Below are positions 1 to 10,130 of a stretch of DNA of 60,000 bases, one piece after another (the stretch's first letter is position 1; the number at the start of each line of letters is the position of its first letter). The translations under genes were made by a program, and so were the position numbers. The DNA is from Symsagittifera roscoffensis (taxonomy: Eukaryota > Xenacoelomorpha > Acoela > Convolutidae): positions 36,432,540 through 36,492,539 of the forward strand of contig NC_087063.1 in NCBI RefSeq assembly GCF_963678635.1. The letters are read 5' to 3'. The notes beneath the pieces were generated by a model. It was not told where the DNA came from and made no database searches. It was given only the letters and a program-made list of their open reading frames with translations.

Positions 1-264
1 ATCAAAGCTGGAATCCTTGTACGGTTTAGCGAAGATACACAAGGCTGAGACACCCCTGCGACCAGTACTATCACTTCCAGACAGCTCGTATGAGAATCTT
101 AACAAAATGCTTGCAAAACTGTCATGCACTTCCACCTATGTCGGACAAACTGTTCGACATTTGACCACTAGAATTGAGGAACATAAGAAAGCAGACTCAC
201 CGGTAAGCCTGCATCTAGAGCAAGGCCAACTTGAGGGAAATAGCGCAGACCTTAGTTAGGAAAT
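1..264 (+). mobile_element. Penelope-like element fragment, RT fingers fused to GIY-YIG by deletion
   Basis: The plus strand encodes the conserved PLE segment with PLRPVLSLP at about 55-80, ending at the residues NLNKMLAKL. It then jumps directly into the GIY-YIG endonuclease (CTSTYVGQTVRHL, then R-x3-EH, about 123-190). In the other copies these two blocks are separated by the RT palm, a PHD finger and the thumb, so an internal deletion of well over 1 kb has joined them at about position 120. The frame runs through the junction to a stop at 257-259. The 5' part of the element lies outside the window. Family assignment is strong; activity is very unlikely. Confidence 0.8.
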
Positions 265-1571
265 TCTAGATAGGACAAACAACCAAACAAAATTGTCAAC
301 ACTGGAGGCAATATAAATCGAAATTGCTTTACAGATGCTGTACAGCCAGGAGTCTCCTCCTGAAATTCAAAGAGCAACCATGAAAAGGCTTTTGAATATG
401 GCGGTCAGCAAAGTATATTTCAAGTGTAATGATTCATGGTATGTGCAAGTTGATGGTTCAGCAATGGGTGCGTCCCTTGCTGTAATTCTGGCAAACTTAG
501 GGCTGGAAAAGTACGAGTTTGCTCTAAGACAAGAAATACCGGTGGGAGCGGAGATACAGCAAATTGGTGAAAAAAAAATGGTTTGTGCCCATGTTGCAGC
601 AGGAAAATCACATACAGATCAAGGGGCGTTGAATGCGAGAGTTGCCGAAACTGGTATCATCTAAAATGCGGGAAAATATCCGATGACGTATACGCATCAA
701 AAAGGAGATAGTCTGGTACTGTGAAAGCTGCTGCCCCGCTAAGAACAAGGAGAAGGTTACTTCCCAGGTGAAATTATTCCTCAGGTATGTGGAAGACATT
801 ATTTGAACGGTCAGAGGGGAGCCGAGTTGTGTTCTCGATGCCGCCAATTCACTTCATCCAAACATGCAGTTCACTCTAGAAGAAACTAATTCGGAGGGGA
901 AATTGCCGTTCCTGGATTTGAACATAAATATATTGCAGGGTATGGGTGTACTCAAAAAATAACAGATGCTGGGACTATACTGAACTATAGAAGCTGCGCC
1001 CTAACTCAGTATAAGCGTAGTGTTATCCAATGCACTGTACACAGGGTTTTTAGTACATATAGCCGGGAGCATTTTGATAAGGCTATGGAAACTAATAGGG
1101 CGAAATGGCTGACAAATCAGTACCCTGAAAGTTGGTACGCAAAGGTGACCGCAGACGCCCGGTGCAAAATTTTTGAGGGTAAGCGCAAGCCGCTGGATAG
1201 TGAGAGTAGTTTGTCAACTGAATCACCACAGGGTGTGAAGCCACCAATGCTGATGGTGCAATATCAAGGTTACCAAAGCCAGTATTTTGCAAGCACTTTA
1301 CAAAATTTAAACAACACTCAAGTGGTTTTTACCACAAGAAAACTAGAATCATGTTTATCATCACTGAAGTCAGCAATTTCTAATGACCTCAAGTCAAGAC
1401 TGGTTTATAAACTGTCATGAACTGTCATGCACTTCCACGTGTGTCGGAAAAGCTGTTCGACATTTGACTACTAGAATTGAGGAACATAAGAAAGCAGTCT
1501 CACCGGTAGGCCTGCACCTTCAGCAATATAAACTTGAAGGAAATAGCGCAGATCTTAGTTAGGAAATTATA
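265..1571 (+). mobile_element. PLE copy A: RT palm with PHD finger, thumb and GIY-YIG, degenerate
   Basis: First of two tandem segments of about 1307 bp. In order on the plus strand it shows: the stretch leading to RT motif B (QVDGSAMGASLAVILANL, 447-503); a PHD-type zinc finger (585-731, with a one-base frameshift near 705); RT motif C (FLRYVEDI, about 777-800, equivalent to Y-x-D-D); the thumb segment with LPFLDL and KRSVIQ; and the start of GIY-YIG (about 1400-1480). RT motif A and the DKG region are missing. Stops and frameshifts make it a pseudogene. A duplicated decanucleotide-scale segment at about 1408-1430 interrupts the RT-EN join. Confidence 0.8.
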
Positions 1572-2917
1572 GATAGGTCAAACAACCAAACAAAACTGTT
1601 AACACTAGAGGCAATATAAATCGAAATTGCTTCACAGAAGCTGTACAGCCAGGAGTCTCCTCCTGAAATTCAACGAGCAACCATGAAAAGGCTTTTGAAT
1701 ATGGCGGTCAGCAAAGTATATTTCAAGTGTAATGATTCATGGTCTGTGCAAGTTGATGGTTTAGGAATGGGTGCGTCCCTCGCTGTAATTCTGGCAAACT
1801 TATGGCTGGAAGAGTACGAGTTTGCTCTAAGACAAGAAATACCGGTGGGAACGGAGATACAGCAAATTGATGAAAAAAAAATGGTTTGTGCCCATGTTGC
1901 AGCAGGAAAGTCACATATAGATCAAAAGGCGTTGAATGCGAGAGTTGCCGAAACTGGTATCATCTAAAATGCGGAAAAATATCCGATGACGTATACGCAT
2001 CAAAAAGGAGATAGTCTGGTACTGTGAAAGCTGCTGCCCCGCTAAGAAGAAGGAGAAGGATACTCCCCAGGTGAATTTGTTCCTCAAGTATGTGGAAGAC
2101 ATTATTTGAACGGTCAGAGGGGAGCCGAGTTGTGTTCTCGATGCCGATAATTCACTTCATCCAAACATGCAGTTCACTCTAGAAGAAACTAAGAAACTAA
2201 TTCGGAGGGGAAATTGCCGTTCCTGGATTTGAACATAAATATATCGCAAGGTATGGGTGTAATAAAAAAATAACAGGTGCTGGGACTATACTGAACTATA
2301 GAAGCTGCGCCCTAACTCAGTATAAGCGTAGTGTTATCCAATGCACTGTACACAAGGTTTTTAGTACATCTAGCCGGGAGCATTTTGATAAGGCTATGGA
2401 AAATAATAGGGCGCAATGGCTGACAAATCAGTACCCTGAAAGTTGGTACGCAAAGGTGACCGCAGACGCCCCGTGCAAAATTTTTGAGGGTAAGCGCAAG
2501 CCGCTGGATAGTGAGAGTAGTTTGTCAACTGAATCACCAAAGGGCGTGAAGCCACCAATGCTGATGGTTCAATATAGAGGTAACCAAACCCAGTATTTTG
2601 CAAGCAGGTTACGAAATTTAACCAACGCTCAAGTGGTTTTTACCACAAGAAAACTGGAATCATATTTACTATCACTGAAGTCAGCACTTTCTAATGACCT
2701 CAAGTCAAGAGTGGTTTATAAACTGTCATGCACGTCCACCTATGTCGGACAAACTGTTCGACATCTGACCACTAGAATTGAGGAACATAAGAAAGCAGAC
2801 TCACAGGTAAGCCTGCACCTTCAGCAATGCCAACTTGAGGGAAATAGCACAGACCTTAGTTAGGAAATTATAGATAGGTCAAACAACTAAGCAAAATTGT
2901 TAACACTAGAGGCAATA
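1572..2917 (+). mobile_element. PLE copy B: tandem duplicate of copy A
   Basis: This segment repeats 265-1571 with the same unusual 5' junction (the EN tail joined to the block ending GAAATTGCTT), so the two copies share a recombinant origin. Motif B is at about 1750-1805 and the PHD finger at 1889-2034. Motif C at about 2080-2105 reads FLKYVEDI followed by a stop. The thumb to endonuclease segment has an uninterrupted frame from 2396 to 2863, ending in the GIY-YIG domain (CTSTYVGQTVRHL, R-x3-EH). Unlike copy A it continues into the family's 3' untranslated sequence at about 2918. Pseudogene overall, but its C-terminal half is the best preserved in the window. Confidence 0.8.
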
Positions 2918-3618
2918 CATATCAGGAAAAAGAAACCGGGCTTGAACACGTGCGATGATTTTAGTTTAGGAGCAGGGAGTTAACTCTGAAAATTTAGTCC
3001 AAAATTTTTTTGGTTCTTAATTTAAAACGTACATATCTAAATCAAAATTATGACTCTGAAACTTCCAGACAATTTATTTTAAAACTGTTTATTTTTTTAA
3101 GAGGTTTAAAGTTTTTTAGTCTTATTAGTAATTTAGAGGTCAATTGTGATTGGCTAATTTTTTAATATGATGGCTTAGAACCAAAATGTATGTGAATTAT
3201 TGTAAATTACGTTTGTAAATTGATGTTTTATTGTCATTTAGTTTATTTTATTGTTAAAACCCTGACGATGCACATAGTTGCGAAAATTTTTGAAATTTAC
3301 TTTATAGCAAAAATTTATTCAATTTACTTTAAGTTACAATTTTCGTAAATTTATCTAATCTATCGTTAATTCTTTCATTTGGGGGACTACAATATCCATA
3401 CTCCATCATCGTTCTCCATGTTTTCACCATAAGCTAGTTGCTAAGATGCTTCTTGTAAAAAAAATTAAGGACTTTAAAGAGTTAAGTTACATAAATAAAC
3501 AAATAGATCACTACATCGTATAATAAATTTACTGCAAAAACCTTAACTTACAAAAAACATTAGTACTTTTACAAAAAAATACTCATAAAACTCAAAACAT
3601 GCACATCATGCACTTTAT

Positions 3619-3992
3619 TCAAGTTCTTCTGGAAGAATCTAAAAAGAAGAAATGCTGAATAAATTGCGTAAAATCCACACAAATTATCAGTTTTTTGTAG
3701 CTCTTGAGGAACCATTTGTCGATACTTTTTGTCAAAAAGGGGTAAAATGATCTCTTTCTACCTAAAGAATCAGCAATGTAGTAATTTTTATCCAGTCGAG
3801 CAATCATGATCCAGTGTTCTCCTCTACCAGTGCTCGGGGCTGAGTTAGTAATTGCAAAAGAGTATTTTGTAAGTTGAGGTACTTTATCAGAAGGGTATAA
3901 TCCCATGTACTTGAACTTGAGCTCTGGAATTCTTTCAATAATTTGCAAAAGCAAAAACTTATCCATCTTTGCAATTGTGGGCTGATTCAAGT
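3619..3992 (-). pseudogene. Adenain/Ulp1-like cysteine protease exon, copy C, frameshifted
   Basis: The minus strand encodes a segment with GEHWIMIARLD (candidate catalytic His) followed by YYIADSLG (candidate Asp). This is the His-then-Asp spacing of C48/C5-type cysteine proteases (Ulp1, adenain). The Cys segment, LCGFYAIYSAF, is present but one frame away, because this copy lacks one T in a T run at about 3727-3732 compared with copy D. An excellent splice acceptor (pyrimidine tract then TTTTAG) lies just upstream at 3993-4005, and a possible donor CAG/GTAAAC near 4165. The gene may therefore have been spliced, with its first exon antisense to the PLE 5' end. Substrate unknown. Confidence 0.6.
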
Positions 3993-4192
3993 CTAAAAGA
4001 AAAGAAAAGGATAGTTTCATTGTGTACTCTAGGATAAAACAAAGAAAGATTATTGAATTACACGCATTTAGGACTTGAATCAACAAAATCCCATACACAA
4101 GACTTATGTAGTGGGTAAAGTTTATTGAGGTTGTCAATTGCTCTGCCCCCGTGAAAGTTTACCTGAGAAAGATATAGTATCATAATATTTTT

Positions 4193-5692
4193 GTGTCTGA
4201 TCTTTTTGTAAGGAATTTTTCTATCTTCTCAGATGAAATTTATAAGAAGATTATACAATTTACTATATGCGCACATGAAGTGCTATCAATGGGCCCAAAG
4301 CATCCCATCAGAGACAAATTTAACAAAACGCACTTTTTGGCTGATATCGACAATTTTCTCTCACAATTAAAAAATCAAAAAACATCTGGTAAAACTTTAT
4401 GTGAATTAGAACCCACGGCAAAGCCATATGCAAAAAACTTCAGGCAAACCCCAAGAGACAAAGCCGTTGAAAAAACGAGGAAATATCTCAAAGATAATGG
4501 TTTGCTGGCTGTGCCTTTTGATAAGGGAATTGGTTTTTGCGTAATGATTAAACAAACGTATGAATTAAAGCTGGAATTCTTGTTGCACCCTGCTGTTTTT
4601 GAAAAAAGATGCAACCACTGACTAGGTTATACTGAAAATTGAGAAAGAACTTAACAAAGAATTACTGGCCATGAATAAAAGACGAGATAAGTGATCAGTT
4701 ATATTCTAAGATGAGGTCAACAGGGGGGCAACCCGCCCGTTTGTACGGTTTAGCGAAGATACAAAAGGCTGAGACACCCCTACGACCAGTACTATCACTT
4801 CCAGGCAGCTCGTATGAGAATCATAACAAAATGCTTGCAAAACTGCCGCGCTAAGAACAAGGAGAAGGATACTCCCCAGGTGAAATTGTTCCTCAGGTGT
4901 GTGGATGACATTGTTTGAACAGTCAGAGGGGAGCCGAGTTGTATTCTCGATGCCGCCAATTCACTTCATCCAAATATGCAGTTAACTATAAAGGAAACTA
5001 ATTCGGAAGGGGAAATTTCCGTTCCTGGATTTGACCATAAATATATCACAGGGTATGGGTGTAATCAAAAACCAACAGATACTGGGACTATACTGAACTA
5101 TAGAAGCTTCGCCCCAATTCAGTATAAGCGTAGTGTTATCCAACTCACTGTACACAGGGCTTTTAGTACATCTAGCTGGGAGCATTCTGATAAGTCTATG
5201 GAAACTAATAGGGAGCAATGGCTGACAAATCAGTACCCTGAAAATTGGTCCGCAAAGGTGACCGCAGAAGCCATGTGCAAAACTTTTGAGGGTAAGCGCA
5301 AGCCACTGGATAACGAGAGGAGTTCGTCAACTGAGTCACCAAAGGATGTGAAGCCATTAATGCTGATGGTGCAATATAGAGGTAACCAAACCCAGTAATT
5401 TGCAAGAAGGTTACGAAATTTAACGAACGCTCATGTGGTTTTTACTACAAGAAAACTGGAATCATGTTTACCATCACTGAAGTCAGCACTTTCTAATGAC
5501 CTCAAGTCAAGAGTGTTTTATAAACTGTCATGCACTTCCACCTATGTCGGACAAACTGTTCGACATTTGACCACTAGAATTGAGGAATATAAGAAAGCAG
5601 ACTCACCGGTAGGCCTGCACCTTCAGCAAGGCCAACTTGAGGGAAGTAGCGCATATCTTAGTTGGGAAAAAATAGATAGGTCAAACAACTAA
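4193..5692 (+). pseudogene. PLE reading frame, copy C, RT core deleted
   Basis: The open N-terminal part (4193-4621) has the PLE leader with MGPKHPIRDKF and the characteristic DKG motif (VPFDKGIGFCVM, about 4515-4550). After a frameshift come PLRPVLSLPGSSYEN (about 4775-4820) and then a direct jump at about 4845 into the sequence just after the PHD finger. Motifs A and B and the PHD finger are thus deleted. Motif C reads FLRCVDDI (about 4890-4915). The thumb (4976-5398) and GIY-YIG (5435-5692) follow. The N-terminal half resembles copy D closely. Confidence 0.75.
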
Positions 5693-6303
5693 TCAAAGTT
5701 GTTAACACTAGAGGCAATACATATCAGGAAAGAGAGACCGGGCTTGAACACGTGCGATGAGTTTAGGAGCAGGGAGTTACCTCTGAAAATTTAGTTCTAA
5801 ATATTTTTGGTTTTTTATTCAAAACGTACATGTCTAAATTAAAATTATGACTTTCAGACAAAATAATTTAAAACTGTTCATTTAATTTCAGAGGTTAAAA
5901 GTTATTTAATAGTAATTTGGAGGTCAATTGTGTTTGGCTAATTTTTTAACATGATTACATTTTTAAATTGATGTGTTATCGTCATTTAGATTGATTTATT
6001 GTAAAAACACTGACGATGCACATAGTTGCGAAAACGTTTGAAATTTACTTTTTAGCTAAAATTTCTTCAATTTACTTTAAGTTACAATTTTCGTAAGTTT
6101 ATCTATTCCATCGTTATTTTTTTCATTGGGGGACTACAATATCCATATTCCATCATCGTTTTCCGTGTTTTTCACCATAGGTTAGTTGCTAAGATGCTTC
6201 TTGTAAAAAAAATTAAGGACTTTAAATAAATAAACAAATATATCGATACATCCTATAGTAAATTTACTGCAAAAACTTAAACTTACAAATAAGAAATGTT
6301 CTT

Positions 6304-6728
6304 TTACATAAAAATACTGATAAAACTCAAAACATGAACATCATGCACTTTATTCAAGTTCTTCTGGAAGAATCTAAAAAGAAGCAATGCTGAATAAATT
6401 GCGTAAATTCCACACAAACTTTCAGTTTTTTGTGGCTTTTGAGGAACCATTCGTCTATACTTTTTTGTCAAAAAGGGGTAAATTGATCTCTCTCTAGCTA
6501 ACGAATCAGCAATGTAGTAATTTTTATCCAGTCGAGTAGTCATGATCCAGCGTTCTCCTCTACCAGTGCTTGGGGCTGAGTTAGTAATTGCAAAAGAGTA
6601 TTTTGTAAGTTGAGGTACTTTATCAGAAGGGTATGATCCCATGTACTTGAACTTGAGCTCAGGAATTTTTTCAATAATTTGCAAAAGCAAAAATTTATCC
6701 GTCTTTGCAATTGTGGGCTGATTTAAGT
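6304..6728 (-). CDS. Adenain/Ulp1-like cysteine protease exon, copy D, catalytic set intact
   Basis: On the minus strand this exon follows a splice-acceptor-like tract (TTTGTTTTTAG, 6729-6739) and runs to a stop at 6304. In order it shows DKFLLLQIIEKIPELK, YPSDKVPQLTKYSF, GERWIM, YYIADSLA and TESLCGIYAIYSALLL. The Cys of LCG with a Gln six residues before it, and the Asp of IADS, fit the C48/C5 cysteine protease fold. The position expected to hold the catalytic His reads GERW here but GEHW in copy C, so this copy probably lost the His. The frame through the Cys is open, unlike copy C. It probably depends on a spliced upstream exon. Confidence 0.55.
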
Positions 6729-6984
6729 CTAAAAACAAAGAAATGGCTAGTTTGATAGTGTACTCTAGGATAAAACAAAGAAAGACTATTGAATTACATG
6801 CATTTAGGAATTGAATCAACAAAAACCCATAAATAACCCTTATGTAGTGGGTAAAGCTTATTGAGGTTGTCAATTGCTCTGCCCCCGTAAAAGTTTACCT
6901 GAGAAAAATATAGTATCATAATATTTTTGTGTCTGATCTTTTTGTAGGGAATTTTTCTATCTTTCTCAGATTAAATTTATAAGA

Positions 6985-8200
6985 AGATTTTACACTTTAC
7001 TATATGCGTACATGAAGTGCTATCAATGGGCCCGAAGCATCCCATCAGAGACAAATTTAACGAAACGCACTTTTTGGCTGATATCGACATTTTCCTCTCA
7101 CAATTAAAAAATCAAAAAACATCTGGTAAAACTTTATATGAAATAGAACCCGCGGCAAAAGCATCTGCAAAAAACATAGGGCAAACTCCAAGAGACAAAG
7201 CCGTTGAAAAAACGAGGAAATATCTCAAAGATATTGGTTTGCTGGCTGTGCCTTTTATACGGGGGTTGGTTTTTGCCTAATGAGGAAACAAACCTATGAA
7301 TCAAAGCTGAAATCCTTGTTGCAATATGCTGTTTTTGAAAAAAGATGCAACCACTGATGAGGTTATACTGAAAATTGAAAAGGAACTTAACGAAGAATTA
7401 CTAGCCATGAACAAAAGACGAGATAAGTGATCAGTTTTATTCTAAGATGAGGTCAACAGGGGGTAACCCGCTCGTTTGTACGGTTAAGCGAAGATACAAA
7501 AGGCTGAGACACCACTACGACCAGTACTATCACTTCCAGGCAGCTCGTATGAGAATTTTAACAAAATGCTTGCAAAATTTTTTGACAGCATCCATGGAGC
7601 CAATATAGAAACCAATATTAAAGATGCCAGAGAAACAATTGAAAACACTGCTCTAGATCCGGATGAAACCATCTCTCTTGATGTGAAATGTTTGTACACC
7701 AACATTACCCTGAAGGCGGCAACTGAAATTGCTTTACAGAAGCTGTACAGCTAGGAGTCTGCTCTTGAAATTCAAAGAGCAATCATGAAAAGGCTTTTGA
7801 ATATGGCGGTCAGCAAAGTATAATTCAAGTGTAATGATTCATGGTAGTGCAAGTTGATGGTTTAGCAATGGGCGCGTCCCTCGCTGTAATTCTGGCAGAC
7901 TTATGGCTGAAAAAGTACGAGTTTGCTCTAGGACAAGAAATACCGGTGGGAACGGAGATACAGCAAACTAATGAAAAAAAAAACGGTTTGTGCCCATGTT
8001 GCAGCAGGAAAGTCACATATAGATCAAAGGGAGTTGAATGCGAGAGTTGCCTAAGCTGGTATCATCTAAAATGCGGAAAAATATCCGATGACGTATACGC
8101 ATCAAAAACCGAGATAGTCTGGTACTGTAAATGCTGCTGCCGCGCTAAGAACAAGGAGAAGGATACTCCCCAGGTGAAATTGTTCCTCAGGTGTGTTTTG
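6985..8200 (+). pseudogene. PLE reading frame, copy D, with clearest PHD finger inside RT
   Basis: The N-terminal segment 7017-7280 matches copy C, but the DKG motif has decayed to VPFIRG. After a frameshift, PLRPVLSLP-like sequence and the RT fingers (7510-7590) lead to motif A (SLDVKCLYTNITL, about 7674-7712). Motif B is QVDGLAMGASLAVILADL (about 7850-7900). The frame then runs without a break into a PHD-type finger at 7991-8137: C-x2-C, C-x2-C, WYHLKC (H-x2-C), then a Trp two residues before the last C-x2-C. After AKNKEKDTPQVKLFLRC the copy is truncated just where motif C would begin. It is the best evidence that the finger is encoded in frame with the RT. Confidence 0.8.
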
Positions 8201-8494
8201 GTTTCATATTTAAAGCGTACATGTCTAAATCGAAATTATGACTCAGAAACTTCCAGACAATTTAATTTAAATCTGTTTATTTAATTATTAAAAGTTTTTT
8301 AAATCTTAATAGTAATTTAGAGGTCAACTGTGATTGGCTAATTTTTTAACTTGATGGCTTAGAATCAAAATGTATGTGAATTACTGTAATTAAAATTTGT
8401 AAATTGATGTATTACTGTCATTTAGATTAATTAATTGTAAAAACCCTGACGATGCACATAAGGCTCAGGGGGCAATGGTGTCCAGTGTTTTCTT

Positions 8495-10130
8495 GACTTT
8501 TTTAAAGATGGATGCTCTCCTCCGAAGATTAGTTTACTATTGTTTTCAGTAACTCGGCCAAGACTACTGATGCTGTTCCAAAATAACATCTACCATCTGC
8601 TGCCTCCTATTAGAGATATGGTTTGAGTTTCTCAATTCAGGAAAATGCTGAACATCATCGCAAGAAGTTGGACAACCGTGCACGCTTCCATTAGAAACTC
8701 CTACACAAGGCTAGGACACAACTCACCTAAGTTATAATGCTGATGTCCCTCAGTTCGTTCTTATTTTCCTAATTTTTAGGCCAAAGCATCCGAGTTAGAA
8801 CAACTTTAATGAACTGTACTTTCTGCAAGCTGTTGTAGTATCTAAATTTCATCAAAATTTCGATATCACAATTGAACGTCAGGAAAACTTCTGTAGTATC
8901 TGAAACTCATCAAAATCTGGAGATCACAATTCAACGTCAAGGAATGGAAACCTTTCATTTCTTGATATGCAGACAAAACAGACAGGAGCAGAGGTTGACA
9001 ATTCTTGGCACAGAAAACCAAGTGATACCGGGCTGACACTTTCTTCCAGAGCCCTTGCACCGATGGGATATAAGTAAAGTTTCGTTCTAGGAACTGTATA
9101 TCGTGTATTTAATGCCTCTATCAACTGGCTTTCTTTCATGGAAAGTTTTAATGAGGTTTCTTAAATGATGCAAAAAACAATAACCACCTTAACTTTACTA
9201 AACTATTATTGGTGACACTCTCAACAAGATCATCGAGAAGCACATAGAAGATGTGTCAGATCTCAGTATTCTTGTGACTGGTCTCTAGAAAATTGCTAGA
9301 CACAGAACTAAGATCTGACTGGTCTCTAGAAAATTGCTAGACACAGAACTAAGATCTGACATGGTGATAGAAGTGGGATTTGGCTGCAACAATCTATGAA
9401 ATTGATTAATGTTAGTTTCTTAGGAATAGAATTAACTAGTCTTCACTTCAGCAAAAAAAAAACACTCGCCCTGTGTCAGAGTTGCGAATTCTTTCCTAGT
9501 TTTTGTGCATGGGGCTACAAGTATTTAATGCAAAATTTGTGGTTACGCCAATTAATCTAACCAAGGCAACAGAGAGGAGCCCAGTTTCCTTTCATGAGCC
9601 AACAAAAAAACGATATTTTACTTATATCCCATCGGTGCAAGGGCTCTGAAAGAATGGCACTTGGCTTTCTGTGCCAAGAATTGTCAAACACTGCTCCTGT
9701 CTGTTTCGCCTGCATATCAATAAATGGAAGTTTTCCATTTCATTGACGTTCAATTGTAAATTCGAGATTTTTATGAAATTTAGATACTACAGAAGCTTGC
9801 CAGAAAAAGCAATTCGTTAAAATTCTTCACACTCGGATGCTCTGGCCCAAAAAATAGGAAATCAAGAACGAACAGCGGGACATCAGCATTTTAATTTGGC
9901 TGAGTTGTCTTTCCTAGCCTTGTGTAGGGATTTCTGCTGAAGCGGGCAAGGTCGTCCAAATTCTCGCGATGACGTTCAGCAATTTTCTGGAAAAAAAACT
10001 CAAATCATACCTCTAGTGGACGGCAGCAGATGAAAGTTCTCATTATGGAACAGCATCGGTTTTTTAGCCGAGTTACGGAAAACAATACTAAAAAAATCTT
10101 TGGAGGAGAGCATCCATCTTCAAAGAAGTG
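8495..10130. repeat. Imperfect inverted repeat containing PLE thumb fragments
   Basis: The left arm (about 8495-9075) and right arm (about 9620-10130, reverse complement) match at several points: the segment with TGGATGCTCTCCTCC (8508) against its complement near 10107, the GCATCCGAGT segment (8785 against 9835), and TTGCACCGATGGGATATAAG (9055 against the complement near 9630). The left arm encodes on the plus strand a PLE thumb: LSFLDMQTKQ, then SWHRKPSDTGLTL, LAPMGYK and a stop, then GTVYRVFNASINW (8940-9140). The spacer (9076-9619) is about 540 bp and has a 41-bp tandem duplication. Confidence 0.65.
9275..9356. repeat. 41-bp perfect tandem duplication
   Basis: Two adjacent copies of a 41-bp unit beginning TGACTGGTCTCTAGAAAATT start at 9275 and 9316. 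They lie in the spacer of the inverted repeat. No coding content is seen. Confidence 0.85.

Larger units (their letters stand above)
2918..5717. mobile_element. PLE unit C: 3' tail, antisense protease, PLE reading frame
   Basis: This 2.8-kb unit is bounded at both ends by the same sequence (GGGCTTGAACACGTGCGATG at 2939 and 5741), so it is tandem with unit D. It contains about 650 bp of AT-rich untranslated sequence, then a protease exon on the minus strand (3619-3992), then the PLE frame on the plus strand from about 4193. Nearly the same architecture recurs in unit D. I therefore infer that the protease block belongs to the repeated element and is not a chance neighbour. Confidence 0.65.
5718..8460. 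mobile_element. PLE unit D: 3' tail, antisense protease, PLE frame with PHD finger
   Basis: Second head-to-head unit. The untranslated block (5718-6300), the minus-strand protease exon (6304-6728) and the plus-strand PLE frame (from about 6985) match unit C throughout. The PLE frame stops at about 8195 shortly after the PHD finger. It is joined there to family 3' untranslated sequence (8200-8460, matching 3010-3280), so motif C, thumb and endonuclease are deleted. At 8461 the match ends and unrelated sequence begins. Confidence 0.65.

Noticed and set aside
420-611. Minus-strand frames opposite the PLE RT and PHD region (also at 1723-1914 and 7825-8016)
   Set aside because: Shadows of the sense-strand RT. 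Their apparent conservation follows from the sense coding sequence.
3619-4137. The whole 172-codon minus-strand frame as one protein
   Set aside because: The first part is membrane-like, low in conservation, and lies upstream of a strong splice acceptor, so it is probably intron. Only the part from 3992 downward shows protease features.
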